A stretch of 64,000 nucleotides of DNA from Nocardia rhizosphaerihabitans (GTDB lineage Bacteria; Actinomycetota; Actinomycetes; Mycobacteriales; Mycobacteriaceae): the NCBI RefSeq assembly GCF_014646295.1, contig NZ_BMNE01000003.1:491965-555964 (forward strand). Direction: 5' to 3'. Shown here piece by piece: positions 17,296 through 26,057 of the stretch (positions are counted from its first letter, which is position 1; the number at the start of each line of letters is the position of its first letter). The position numbers were made by a program, and so were the translations under genes. The notes below the pieces were generated by a model. The model saw only the letters and a list, made by a program, of their open reading frames with translations. It made no database searches and was not told the origin of the DNA.

Positions 17296-17642
17296 CAGTT
17301 GCCGGCGTCTCGCACCTCACCTTCGCGCGCGGCGAGTTCCAGGCGCAGGTGCCGGACTGGTTCCCCCTCGACGCCGACTTCACCGTGCTCGGCTCCGGTG
17401 TCGCCGAGGTGGGGTTCGGCCTCGCACTGCTCGCCCTGCCACGCAAGCGGCGGATCGTCGGGCTCGCGCTCGCCGCGTTCTTCGTCGCGATCTTCCCCGG
17501 CAATATCGCCCAGTACGTCGAGGGCACCAGCGCGTTCGGCCTCGACACCGACACCAAGCGCCTGCTCCGGCTGTTCGGTCAGCCTGTGCTGATCGCTGCG
17601 GCACTGTGGGCGGGCGGGCTTCCCGAGCGCGCCGAGAGGTAA
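17220..17642 (+). CDS. DoxX-like small membrane protein
   Basis: A 140-residue protein with four hydrophobic segments in the DoxX/DUF4267-like arrangement. VTRLALGGLMTVAGVSHLTF is TM1, then LGSGVAEVGFGLALLAL, IVGLALAAFFVAIFPGNIAQ and a C-terminal LFGQPVLIAAALWAGGL. The HLTF and PGNIAQY positions are typical of the group. The start is the ATG at 17220, preceded by GGAAGGA at 17208-17214; an upstream GTG (17187) lacks a ribosome site. Function in this family is uncertain, with proposed roles in redox or thiol stress at the membrane. Confidence 0.8.
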   Translation: MLSLTSPPSERRSQRVTRLALGGLMTVAGVSHLTFARGEFQAQVPDWFPLDADFTVLGSGVAEVGFGLALLALPRKRRIVGLALAAFFVAIFPGNIAQYVEGTSAFGLDTDTKRLLRLFGQPVLIAAALWAGGLPERAER

Positions 17643-17743
17643 CCAGCGCGCAGCGCGGATTCGAACGCGGCGCGTGGCTGCGGCCCGCTGTGATCGGGCT
17701 CGACGGCACGAACAGCCATTACGTCAGGGAAGGCGAAACAGTG

Positions 17744-18670
17744 ATGCAGATGGTGATCGACGAGTCGAGCCGACGCGCGCGGGCGCTGCGGCAGGCGATC
17801 GAACCCTTGGCGGGGCACGTGTACTTCGCGCCGGAGTGCCATGCCGCTTACGAGCGTCTCGGTTTCGCGCCGCCCGGAACGCTGGGCAACGTCGCGACAC
17901 CGGATGCTGCAGCGTATTTCACCAGTCGCGGCGCGGCGATGGGTCAGGTCCACGGCCCAGTGGTGGCGGCGGCCTTCGCCGTGTTCGAGCCGGGCGTCGT
18001 CGAGGCCGGAGTCGAATACGGGTGGCGGCTCACCGACGCGGCGACGATCTCCGCCGCGCGCACTGCGGGCGCGATCGCGCACCTCGAACGGGTGCTGGGA
18101 CCCTGCCCGGCGGGGACCGAGCGCGTGACCGCGCTGCTGACGCGGGCGCTGGAACCGCTCCGGTCGGAAGGGCGCCCGCTGTTCGCCGGTCTGCGTGCGC
18201 TCGATCTGCCCGACAGCGCGATCGGCCGCGCCTGGCGCCTTGCCGACTGCGTGCGGGAGTACCGTGGCGACTCGCACACGGCCGCCTGGAACGCGGCAGG
18301 CTACGATGCCGCCGAGATCGGTCTGGTCGGTGAGTTGGCGCGCGGGCTGCCCGCTCGCACCTATGTGCGGTCCCGAGGTTGGACCACCGAACAGCTCGAC
18401 GCGGCGCAGGAGCGACTGCGCTCGCGCGGCCACGTCGACGGTAGGGGACTCACGGCGAAGGGTACGTGGGCACGAGAAGCTGTCGAGGTCGCGACGGACC
18501 AGCAATCGCGTGGCGCGATCGCGGCACTCGGCGATGACCTCGACGAGCTCATCGGTTTGCTCGAACCGTGGAGTGCGGCCCTGATGTTGGCCAGTTATCC
18601 CGCTCTGACCATCGCGGAGCGGTGCGACGCGGCCCGCATCGTCAACTACCCGAAGGAAGTGAGCCGATGA
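17744..18670 (+). CDS. SCO6745 family protein, paralogue 1
   Basis: A 308-residue soluble, mostly helical protein of the SCO6745 (SalK-like) family found widely in actinobacteria; the biochemical role is unknown. Features shared with the next gene are AIEPLAGHVYF near the N-terminus, AAFAVFEPG, the central LFAGLRALDLPDS, and YRGDSHTAAWNAAGYDAAEI. A winged-helix-like C-terminal part contains RGWTTEQLDAAQERL. The start is the ATG at 17744, preceded by AGGGAAGG at 17727-17734; a GTG at 17741 is possible. The stop overlaps the next start (ATGA). Confidence 0.8.
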   Translation: MQMVIDESSRRARALRQAIEPLAGHVYFAPECHAAYERLGFAPPGTLGNVATPDAAAYFTSRGAAMGQVHGPVVAAAFAVFEPGVVEAGVEYGWRLTDAATISAARTAGAIAHLERVLGPCPAGTERVTALLTRALEPLRSEGRPLFAGLRALDLPDSAIGRAWRLADCVREYRGDSHTAAWNAAGYDAAEIGLVGELARGLPARTYVRSRGWTTEQLDAAQERLRSRGHVDGRGLTAKGTWAREAVEVATDQQSRGAIAALGDDLDELIGLLEPWSAALMLASYPALTIAERCDAARIVNYPKEVSR

Positions 18671-19587
18671 TCACCGACGCCGTGTGCAGTGCCCGTGCCC
18701 GCGCCCTGTGGGCCGCGATCGAGCCGTTCGCCGGACAGGTGTACTTCTCCACCGAGGCGAACGCCGAGTACACCGCGCTCGGCTTCGGCGCGGGTCGCGG
18801 GTCGCTGGGCGGCGGTGCACAGACCTCCAATCGCGATGCCTACAACGCCAGCCGTGGCTCGGCACTCGGGCACGCGCGCGATGCGGTCGTCGCTGCCGCG
18901 TTCGCGGTGTTCGAGCCGGGCATGGTCGCCGCGGCGGTCGAGCGCGGCTGGGCGGTCACCGATCCCGCCTCGCTCGCCGCCGCTCGTCGCCGCGGGGCGA
19001 CGGACTCGCTGCGCCGGATGCTCGGAGAGGAACCGGAGGGCCTCAGGCGGGTGGTCGAATTACTCACTCGCGCAACCGAACCCCTGCAGGTGGCGGGGCG
19101 GCCACTGTTCGCGGGACTGTGTGCCATCGACCTGCCCGACGATCGGCTCGGTCGCGCGTGGGCGCTGGCCGACCGGCTCCGGGAATACCGCGGCGACTCC
19201 CATACCGCGGCCTGGATCGCGGCGGGTTTCGACGCGGTGGAGATGGGGTTGCTCAGTGAGCAGCGATGGGACCTGCCACCGCGCACCTACGTCTACACCA
19301 GGGGATGGTCGGATGCGCAGCTCGACGCCGCGACGCGTCGCCTGCAGGAACGCCGCCTGCTCGACGGTGAGCTGCTGTCACCGGCAGGCCGGGCCGCGCG
19401 CGAGGAGATCGAGACGGCCACCGACCGTCAGCTGCGACCAGCGCTCGAGGCGCTGGGGGAGGACGCCGACGAGCTGATCTGCACCGTCGGACGGTGGAGC
19501 GCGACGATACAGGCCGCGGGTGGCTACCCCGATCTCTACGGCGCACAGATCGCGGCGCGAGTAGCGGCACAGCGTCAACAGGCGTAG
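18667..19587 (+). CDS. SCO6745 family protein, paralogue 2
   Basis: A 306-residue tandem paralogue of the preceding gene, sharing the same landmarks: AIEPFAGQVYFSTEA, AAFAVFEPGMV, LFAGLCAIDLPDD, YRGDSHTAAWIAAGFDAVEM and RGWSDAQLDAATRRL. The two align over their full length with identical spacing between motifs. They therefore arose by duplication and diverged, with substitutions throughout. Coupled translation (ATGA) suggests a heteromer or paired function. No catalytic residues can be assigned; the conserved His-Thr-Ala-Ala-Trp segment is the best active- or ligand-site candidate. Confidence 0.8.
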   Translation: MITDAVCSARARALWAAIEPFAGQVYFSTEANAEYTALGFGAGRGSLGGGAQTSNRDAYNASRGSALGHARDAVVAAAFAVFEPGMVAAAVERGWAVTDPASLAAARRRGATDSLRRMLGEEPEGLRRVVELLTRATEPLQVAGRPLFAGLCAIDLPDDRLGRAWALADRLREYRGDSHTAAWIAAGFDAVEMGLLSEQRWDLPPRTYVYTRGWSDAQLDAATRRLQERRLLDGELLSPAGRAAREEIETATDRQLRPALEALGEDADELICTVGRWSATIQAAGGYPDLYGAQIAARVAAQRQQA

Positions 19588-19954
19588 GGGCGTCAGCAGG
19601 CACGGGGCCAGGCTGTGTGGACGGAACGGTGCAGGCGGTGGCGGCCGCGGGTCTGGTGCGCGCGGGGATGAACGTGAGGAGTCGCCTGCCGACCTCGGGT
19701 TGTACAGTTCGTTCGACGCAGCACTGATCCACACGCCGAGCAGTTGGCGGTCGAATCTGTCACCGTCCGTGGGGTAATGCTCTCGCGCAGGGCGGCATTC
19801 GAGTCGGCCATGCCGAGTTGGACGACATCGCTACGGCGATCGCACTCCTCGTCTCCTAGGACGACGCGTCGAGATGGAACGGGCGAACTCGTACTCATCG
19901 AGGGAGGTCGGCTGCTCGCAGTCGGTGGATCCCAACGTTAAAGGAGCCTTCGCT
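19588..19954. other. Stretch without a recognisable gene
   Basis: Only short open frames with no protein character are present. The right end carries the ribosome site AAAGGAG (19940-19946) of the next gene. No repeat or strong hairpin was seen. Confidence 0.4.
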
Positions 19955-20572
19955 ATGAGCAGCATGAGGGTGATCGCCGGTCGAGTACTCGAGGCGAGTT
20001 TGGTTGTGGTCGGCGTTGCCGCATTGTGGGCAGGTGAACCTCGTGGGTGGTTGCTCTGCTGGGGTTTGCTTTCCTCCGTGTATATCGGTGCTTGGCTGGT
20101 GCGGTTACTGCGGAACCGGCACGCCGACGACCCCGCGGAGTGGCTGGACGAAATTCCCGATAGCTGGACCGCACTGGTCTTGACGGTGGTCACGAGCGCC
20201 GTCGGGTTGGCTACGGTGTTGTCGATCGTGGCAGGCGACGTCGACGAGGAACAGGCGGTGTCCACGGAAGTCATCGCGGTGGCGGTTGCGCTGCTGGCCT
20301 GGTTCCTGTTGCACCTGGGGTTCGCCGAACAGTACGCCCGCGCCTACTACCGGCGGCTTCCAGAAGAACAACTGTCGTTCCCTGATACCCCTCGGCCGAA
20401 TTTGTTGGACTTCGCCTACTTCTCCTTCACCATCGGGGTCTCGTTCGCCGTCTCCGACGTCACGACCAGAACCCGTCACCTCCGGGCGCAGGTACTGCTC
20501 CATTCGGTGATCGGATTCTTCTACAACGTCGCGGTCATCGGCGTCGCGGTCGATGTCGTGAAGGGGCGATGA
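19955..20572 (+). CDS. DUF1345 membrane protein
   Basis: A 205-residue membrane protein with about five hydrophobic helices: VLEASLVVVGVAALWAG, WLLCWGLLSSVYIGAWLVRL, TALVLTVVTSAVGLATVLSI, VIAVAVALLAWFLLHLGFAE, and LLHSVIGFFYNVAVIGVAVD. The segment FAYFSFTIGVSFAVSDV is the conserved core of DUF1345. The start is the ATG at 19955 (MSSMRVIAG) with AAAGGAG 8 bp upstream. The function of the family is unknown. Neighbours give no operonic context. Confidence 0.85.
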   Translation: MSSMRVIAGRVLEASLVVVGVAALWAGEPRGWLLCWGLLSSVYIGAWLVRLLRNRHADDPAEWLDEIPDSWTALVLTVVTSAVGLATVLSIVAGDVDEEQAVSTEVIAVAVALLAWFLLHLGFAEQYARAYYRRLPEEQLSFPDTPRPNLLDFAYFSFTIGVSFAVSDVTTRTRHLRAQVLLHSVIGFFYNVAVIGVAVDVVKGR

Positions 20573-20590
20573 GCCTGGCATAGGCCCAAC

Positions 20591-20609
20591 GGCCGACGGT
20601 CAGTCGGCC
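20591..20609. terminator. Short hairpin after the DUF1345 gene
   Basis: GGCCGAC / GTCGGCC with a GGTCA loop, 18 bp after the DUF1345 stop. A 7-bp GC-rich stem without a T tract, so only a weak terminator candidate. Confidence 0.45.
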
Positions 20610-21018
20610 ATGACGTAGGCACCCGGGGCGACACCGAGGGGACGGAACTCGGCGTTGCCCAGTGTGGCCGCCGCGGGCCTGTCGTGCCCCGATCGGTCGC
20701 CGAGCCACGTCCACAGGAGGGCTGTCCACCCTTCCCCGAGGCCGCGGCTCGCGGGACCGCCGGCCGGGAATCGGGCGCGCCACCCGACGTCGGAGTCAGC
20801 GACAGCACCGCGCACCTGCACGCCGCCTTGGACCTCGAAGCCCTGCTCGTCGGATGCGAGGCGCTGCGCGACGAACTTGACGGTCGCCGCCGCTTGCCGA
20901 CCCGCCGCTTCTGACCCTGAATCCCGACTCGAGGGCGTCCTCACCAGCTGCCCGGATTCCGCCGAACCTTGCCGGAGTGATGGGAATAGGACGGGGCGGG
21001 CGGACGGTTGCGTCCGGC
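20610..21018. other. Stretch without a recognisable gene
   Basis: A minus-strand frame ending at 20600 includes a somewhat protein-like segment (WTALLWTWLGDRSG, then EFRPLGVAPGAYVMAD). It has no recognisable family and its start would lie inside the next gene. It may be a gene remnant; I could not identify it. Confidence 0.3.
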
Positions 21019-21852
21019 ATGACAAAGGTTGCCGGAAAATACGGTGTGTGGCGCGGATACAAGGGGTTCACCCCGCAGGCCGCGCGGGAGATCGAAGAGC
21101 TGGGATTCGGGGCGCTGTGGCTGGGAGGCTCGCCGCCGGCGGATCTGTCGGCAGCCGAATCGCTGCTGGAATCGACGGAATCGCTGATCGTCGGAACAAG
21201 CATCGTCAACATCTGGACAGCGCGGGCCGATGAGGTGGCGGAGTCCTTCCACCGGATCGAACAGAGGTTTCCCGGTCGGTTCCTGCTCGGCATCGGAGCC
21301 GGTCATCGCGAGGCCGATGGTGCTGATGCGATCAAGCCGTATGACGCCCTGGTGAGCTACTTGGACGAACTCGACGCGGCGGGGGTGCCGAAGGGTGGCA
21401 GGGCACTGGCGGCACTCGGGCCGCGAGTGCTGGAACTGGCACGCGACCGGACCGCCGGTGCACTGCCCTATCTCGCCCCGCCGGAGCACACCCGAATCGC
21501 CCACGAGATCGTCGGTGCGGACGCACTTCTTGTCGCAGAGCAGAAGGTGGTCCTCGACGGTGACCCCGACCGGGCACGAGCCCTCGCCCGGCAAATGGTC
21601 CCGATGTATCTGGGGTTGGTGAACTATGTCAGCAATCTGCGCCGGCTCGGCTTCACCGAGGAGGACCTGGCAACTCCGGGCAGTGATCGGCTCATCGACG
21701 TGCTCGCGCTCCATGGCGAACCCGGCAGGGTCGCTGCGGGGTTGGCCGAGCACTTGTCTGCGGGGGCAGGCCACGTCGCGATCCAGGTCTTGAACGAGGA
21801 CTACCTCGCTGCCCTGCGCACCCTGGCGACAGTGCTGCCCCTCGCACGGTGA
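21019..21852 (+). CDS. LLM-class F420-dependent oxidoreductase
   Basis: A 277-residue TIM-barrel oxidoreductase of the luciferase-like class, usually using coenzyme F420 in mycolic actinobacteria. It starts MTKVAGKYGVWRGYKG, then EIEELGFGALWLGGSPP, with VGTSIVNIWTARADEVAESF and RFLLGIGAGHRE forming the cofactor pocket strands. GRALAALGPRVLELARDRTAGALPY is typical of the TIGR03620 subgroup. The ATG at 21019 gives the normal family N-terminus; a GTG at 20977 would add 14 unusual residues. The substrate is unknown. Confidence 0.85.
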   Translation: MTKVAGKYGVWRGYKGFTPQAAREIEELGFGALWLGGSPPADLSAAESLLESTESLIVGTSIVNIWTARADEVAESFHRIEQRFPGRFLLGIGAGHREADGADAIKPYDALVSYLDELDAAGVPKGGRALAALGPRVLELARDRTAGALPYLAPPEHTRIAHEIVGADALLVAEQKVVLDGDPDRARALARQMVPMYLGLVNYVSNLRRLGFTEEDLATPGSDRLIDVLALHGEPGRVAAGLAEHLSAGAGHVAIQVLNEDYLAALRTLATVLPLAR

Positions 21853-22295
21853 AATGACGGCCACCGCTCAATCCGGCGACCTTCCGATACGCGATGTCGT
21901 CGGTGTCACTGTTCGTTGGCTGCTGTACTGGCCGATGCGGAATCAGGCGCGGCCCCTCGGTCCCGGTGAATCTGGTCAATGTGCCCCGGCGGACGCCGCG
22001 GCGACTGAGACGATGCCGAGACTGCTCGCGATGTCCGAGGAACAGCGGCCGGTACCGATGGATCAGCACATCGAGAGCGTGCACGCGCTCGGCTGACCTG
22101 CGCGGACGGCCGATTACCTGGGCCTTTTCAGAGCTGAAAACTCTACCGCCCCTTGCAAGTCGCAATCTGCGAACCTCGGGTACTATCGCCGTCGGGGGAG
22201 CGCGAGATGTCCGATGGTCTGCTTAGTATGTCGCAGGCACCGGCAGCTTCGGCTGCCTCACCAACGCCATACACGACATCTCCAGGGGATGAAAC
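21853..22295. other. Intergenic region upstream of lprG with a palindrome
   Basis: No credible gene is seen; the short open frame starting at 21854 is not protein-like. At 22125-22140 there is a 16-bp inverted repeat, TTTTCAG-AG-CTGAAAA, AT-rich in a GC-rich setting, a good operator candidate. A TACTAT at 22181 could be a -10 element for lprG. Confidence 0.45.
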
Positions 22296-23108
22296 TTGAT
22301 CGACATGACACCACACCCCACCCCCCGGAGCCGCTTCTCGCGGCGCTCCGGCATCACCTCGATCGTCGCGGCCGCCGCCCTCTGCGCGGCCCTCGTGACC
22401 GGCTGCACCAAGGATGACGCCGCCACCACGGCTGCGCCGCCGACCGGGCAGCTGCCCGACGGTGCGCAGCTCGTGAAGGAGTCGGCGAAGACCACGCAGA
22501 CCCTGCGCACGGTGCACCTGGACATCGACGTGAAGAACCTGCCGAACCTGCCGGTGGAAACCGTCTCGGCGGACGTCACCAACGAGACCCAGGGCTCCGG
22601 CGCCGCGATGGGTGAGGCGAAGGTCAAGCTCACGCCGGAGTCCCAGTTCACCGAGGCGAAGTTCCTTGTGGTGGACAAGGTTCTGTACACCCAGACCGGC
22701 GGCCGCTACGTGCCCGCGGGCCCGGCCGAGAAGGTCTACGATCCGGGCGTCATCCTGGACAAGGACAAGGGCATCGCCAACGTGATCGCCAACGTCCAGA
22801 ACCCCAAGGCCGAGAGCCGTGAGGTCATCGACGGCATCAACACCGTCAAGATCACCGGCACCATCGACGCCGCCGTGATCGACCCGATCGTGCCGCGCGT
22901 CGGTGAGAACGCGGGCACCATGCCGATCACCCTGTGGATCCAGGACACCGCCCCGCCCGCCTCCGACTCGACCAAGCCGTCGGACGCCGCGTCCACCGGC
23001 GAGGGCCCGAATCTTGTTCGCGCCGTGGTGAAGAAGGACCAGGGCGAGGTCACCGTCGAACTGTCCAACTGGGCCAAGCCGGTCAACATCGTCAAGCCCG
23101 CAGGCTGA
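22296..23108 (+). CDS. lprG: LprG-like lipoprotein (lipid/lipoglycan carrier)
   Basis: A 270-residue lipoprotein of the LppX/LprA/LprF/LprG family. It has an N-terminal signal with lipobox LVTGC (acylated Cys37). The mature domain then follows LprG closely: LPDGAQLVKES, VYDPGVILDKDKGIANVIAN, KITGTIDAAVIDPIVP, MPITLWIQD. These proteins carry triacylated lipids or lipoglycans from the inner to the outer membrane in a hydrophobic pocket. An Ala/Ser/Pro/Asp-rich insert of about 25 residues precedes the last strands. The start TTG at 22296 is 7 nt after AGGGGA; the ATG at 22305 is too far. The P55 efflux gene that normally follows lprG is absent; a desaturase, type III PKS and ABC exporter follow instead. 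Confidence 0.85.
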   Translation: MIDMTPHPTPRSRFSRRSGITSIVAAAALCAALVTGCTKDDAATTAAPPTGQLPDGAQLVKESAKTTQTLRTVHLDIDVKNLPNLPVETVSADVTNETQGSGAAMGEAKVKLTPESQFTEAKFLVVDKVLYTQTGGRYVPAGPAEKVYDPGVILDKDKGIANVIANVQNPKAESREVIDGINTVKITGTIDAAVIDPIVPRVGENAGTMPITLWIQDTAPPASDSTKPSDAASTGEGPNLVRAVVKKDQGEVTVELSNWAKPVNIVKPAG

Positions 23109-23360
23109 TCCGAACCGGTCGAACCGGTTCAACCCACACCGGTCCGGGGACCGCGGAACCTGGCACGCAGTGCCGTCCGCAGCCCCGGGCCGGTGTGTCG
23201 TCTGGGTGTCGTCTTCGGCAACTCGAGCTCCGAACGCACGCACGCACAACCAATAAGAGAATGTTCAGCGAGATGCAAGGCGCCACAAGGACTATACGTG
23301 TCGGGACGCTGGTCGGCAGGCAACACGCATCGAACGCCGATCGACACGGAGGAAGAACAA

Positions 23361-24827
23361 ATGACGATCGATGATCGACCTGATGAAGAGGAGCGCGAGC
23401 TCCCGCCACCGCCCGGCCCTGGGGGTCGGCCTCCCGTCAACAACGTATGGGTTTATAACGGCAGAGCCTACGACCTGAGTGACTGGATCTCCAAGCATCC
23501 AGGCGGTGAATTCTTCATCGGCCGCACGAAGAACCGTGACATCACCTCGATCATCGGTTCCTACCACCGTGATCCGGAAAAAATCGCGCGGATGATCGAG
23601 CGTTACAGCCTCGGTCGCGATGCCACTCCCGAAGACATCCACCCGAAGAACAACGCGCCCGACTTCCTGTTCAAGGAAGGCTTCAACAGCTGGGACGACA
23701 CCCCGAAGTACAAGTTCGACAACAAGAACGACCTGCTGCACAAGGTCAAGGCCCGGATCAAGGAACCCGAGCTGGCGGCCCGCCTCAAGCGGATGGACCG
23801 CGCGTTCGACATCGTCGTCGCGGTGCTGATCTTCCTGTACTTCGCGGTGCAGGGCCTGCGCCTGTGGGACACCAGCTGGATGCCGTTGCCGGTCTTCGTG
23901 ATCGCGATGGTGCTGCTGCGCAGCTCGCTGGCCGGCTTCGGTCACTACGCGATCCACCGGGCGCAGAAGGGGCTCAACAAGTACGCGGTGAACGCGTTCG
24001 ACATGAACTATGTCGCACTGTCTTTCGTCACCGCCGACGGCCACGCGCTGCTGCACCACCCGCACACCCAGAGTGAAGTCGACATCAAGAAGAACGTCTT
24101 CACGATGATGATGCAGGTGCCGCGCCTGTACCGGGTGCCGGTGCACACGGTGCACAAGTTCGGACATCTGTTGACGGGCATGATCATTCGGCTGCTCGAT
24201 GTCTGCCGGCTCACCCGCAAGGTGGGCATCAAGGACATGTACGGCACCTGGGGTGGGGCGCTGCCGCACTTCATCGGTTCCTTCGGTGTCCGGTTCCTGC
24301 TGGTGGCCGAGTTCGTCGTCTTCACCGTCGCAGGCGACTTCTGGGCCTGGGCACTGCAATTCGTGATCACGCTGTGGATCAGCACCTTCATGGTGGTGGC
24401 AAGCCACGACTTCGAGGTGCCGACCGAGGAATTGCACACCGAGACCGAGGACTGGGCGGTCAACCAGCTCGAGCAGGCCTACGACCTGACCGTGGTCGGC
24501 AACAAGTACGTCGACTGCTTCCTCTCGGCCGGGCTGAGCTCACACCGGGTGCATCACGTACTTCCGTTCCAGCGCAGCGGTTTCGCCAATATCGCCACCG
24601 AGGACGTGGTGCGCGAGGAGGCCGCGAAGTTCGGGGTGGAGTGGCTGCCCGCGAAGAGTTTCTTCGGAGATCGTTTCCCCAAGCTGTGCCGGACCTATCT
24701 GCTCGCGCCGTCGCGTGACGCCGAGGAGAACCGGTGGGGATTCGTGCGCGAACACTGCGCACCCACAGCGCTGAAGACCTGTGTGACCTACACGGTGCAG
24801 GGCTTCACCGGCATCGGAACCGTCTGA
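23361..24827 (+). CDS. Cytochrome b5-fatty acid desaturase fusion (Rv1371-like)
   Basis: A 488-residue membrane enzyme. The N-terminal cytochrome b5 domain (about residues 28-95) has heme ligands in KHPGGEF (His46) and SYHRDP (His69). A membrane desaturase domain follows with three histidine boxes, HYAIH (195-199), HALLHH (228-233) and HRVHH (395-399), which bind the di-iron centre. TM segments include FDIVVAVLIFLYFAVQGL and FLLVAEFVVFTVAGDFWAWA. GGAGGAAG at 23348-23355 sets the ATG at 23361. Length and layout match M. tuberculosis Rv1371, which precedes pks18; the same order occurs here. It probably desaturates or hydroxylates the acyl chain used or made by the PKS. Confidence 0.9.
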   Translation: MTIDDRPDEEERELPPPPGPGGRPPVNNVWVYNGRAYDLSDWISKHPGGEFFIGRTKNRDITSIIGSYHRDPEKIARMIERYSLGRDATPEDIHPKNNAPDFLFKEGFNSWDDTPKYKFDNKNDLLHKVKARIKEPELAARLKRMDRAFDIVVAVLIFLYFAVQGLRLWDTSWMPLPVFVIAMVLLRSSLAGFGHYAIHRAQKGLNKYAVNAFDMNYVALSFVTADGHALLHHPHTQSEVDIKKNVFTMMMQVPRLYRVPVHTVHKFGHLLTGMIIRLLDVCRLTRKVGIKDMYGTWGGALPHFIGSFGVRFLLVAEFVVFTVAGDFWAWALQFVITLWISTFMVVASHDFEVPTEELHTETEDWAVNQLEQAYDLTVVGNKYVDCFLSAGLSSHRVHHVLPFQRSGFANIATEDVVREEAAKFGVEWLPAKSFFGDRFPKLCRTYLLAPSRDAEENRWGFVREHCAPTALKTCVTYTVQGFTGIGTV

Positions 24828-24876
24828 CCCACCTTCCGTTGCCACGTCTACATCTGTTTCGAAAGGATTTGTGCCC

Positions 24877-26046
24877 GTGTCTGTTTCCTTTGACCTGCTC
24901 CGCACGGCCGACGTCGAGCGCGGGCACGACCTGCTACCGCCCGCCCCGCCGACCACGGTCGGTGTGATCGAAGCGGTCGCCACCGGTTCACCCGAGCGCG
25001 TGGTGGACCAGTCCGTGAACGCCGGCAGGGTCGCCGAGCTGTTCTCCGATCCCGCTCAGCGCCAGCGGATTCCGCGGATCTACCAGAAGACCAGGATCGA
25101 CACCCGACATCTGGCGATCGATCCGCTCGATCCGGAGTTCCTCGAGTTCAGCCGCCGCCCCGGCACCATCAGGGAGCGGATGAACCTGTTCTTCGAGCAC
25201 GCGGTGCCGCTGGCCGTCGACGTCGCCCGCCGCGCCGTCGCCGGACTGGACAACCCCGCGCAGGACATCGGCCAGCTGATCTTCGTGACCAGCACCGGCT
25301 TCATCGCCCCCGGCGTCGACGTCGCGGTCGTCAAGCAGCTGGGCCTGTCGCCCAAGGTCGGCCGCATGGTCATCAACTTCATGGGGTGCGCCGCCGCGAT
25401 GAACGGCATCAGGGCCGCCACCGACTACGTCCGGGCGAACCCGGACAAGAAGGCGATGGTGCTGTGCATCGAATTGAGCTCGGTCAACGCCGTGTTCGAC
25501 GACGACGTCAACGATGTCATCACCCACAGCCTCTTCGGTGACGGCTGCGGCGCGGTGGTGATCGGCGCCAACCAGGTGCACCAGCCGCTGGCGCCGGGCA
25601 GCATCGTGATCCGCGACAGCTTCAGCCACCTGTTCGACGACGCGGAGGACGGCATCGTGCTCGGCATCAAGGACGCGGGCGTCACCTGCGAGCTGGCGAC
25701 CAGCCTGCCCGACTACATCTACCGCGGGGTGGATCCGGTGGTGACCGAGGTGCTCGCGCGCAACGGGCTCGACAAGAGCGCCATCGATCTGTGGGCGATC
25801 CACCCCGGTGGTCCCCGCATCATCGAGGAGTCGGCCCACTCGCTGGGCATCCCGGCCGAGGCGGCGGCGCCGAGCTGGGACGTACTCGCCGAACACGGCA
25901 ACATGCTGAGTGTCTCGCTGATCTTCGTGCTGGAGCGGATGATCCGCGACGCGCAGTCGGCGGCACCGATTTCCACCGGGGTGGCGTTCTCGTTCGCGCC
26001 CGGTGTCACCCTCGAGGGCATCGTGTTCGATGTCATCCGCAGCTGA
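24877..26046 (+). CDS. Type III polyketide synthase (Pks18-like)
   Basis: A 389-residue chalcone-synthase-fold enzyme, strongly similar to mycobacterial Pks18, which makes alkylpyrones from long-chain acyl-CoA and malonyl-CoA. The catalytic triad is visible: Cys171 in NFMGCAAAMNG, His309 in WAIHPGGPRI and Asn342 in HGNMLS. LPPAPPTTVGVIEAVATGSP near the N-terminus and GVAFSFAPGVTLEGIVFDVI at the end are typical. GTG at 24877 is 9 nt after AAAGGA; GTG at 24871 is also possible but too close. It lies 50 bp after the desaturase and 11 bp before an ABC exporter, forming a compact operon. Confidence 0.95.
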   Translation: MSVSFDLLRTADVERGHDLLPPAPPTTVGVIEAVATGSPERVVDQSVNAGRVAELFSDPAQRQRIPRIYQKTRIDTRHLAIDPLDPEFLEFSRRPGTIRERMNLFFEHAVPLAVDVARRAVAGLDNPAQDIGQLIFVTSTGFIAPGVDVAVVKQLGLSPKVGRMVINFMGCAAAMNGIRAATDYVRANPDKKAMVLCIELSSVNAVFDDDVNDVITHSLFGDGCGAVVIGANQVHQPLAPGSIVIRDSFSHLFDDAEDGIVLGIKDAGVTCELATSLPDYIYRGVDPVVTEVLARNGLDKSAIDLWAIHPGGPRIIEESAHSLGIPAEAAAPSWDVLAEHGNMLSVSLIFVLERMIRDAQSAAPISTGVAFSFAPGVTLEGIVFDVIRS

Positions 26047-26057
26047 GAGCACACGTC

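Noticed and set aside
18361..18670. SCO6745 proteins as DNA-binding regulators
   Set aside because: The C-terminal part looks winged-helix-like, but no DNA-binding residues are evident and the N-terminal domain resembles no regulator I know.
21854..22096. 80-codon open frame after the luciferase-like gene
   Set aside because: No conserved motif, odd composition and no ribosome site; treated as intergenic.
23112..23130. GAACCGGT/ACCGGTTC inverted repeat after lprG as a strong terminator
   Set aside because: The stem is 8 bp with a 3-nt loop and no T tract; too weak to call.
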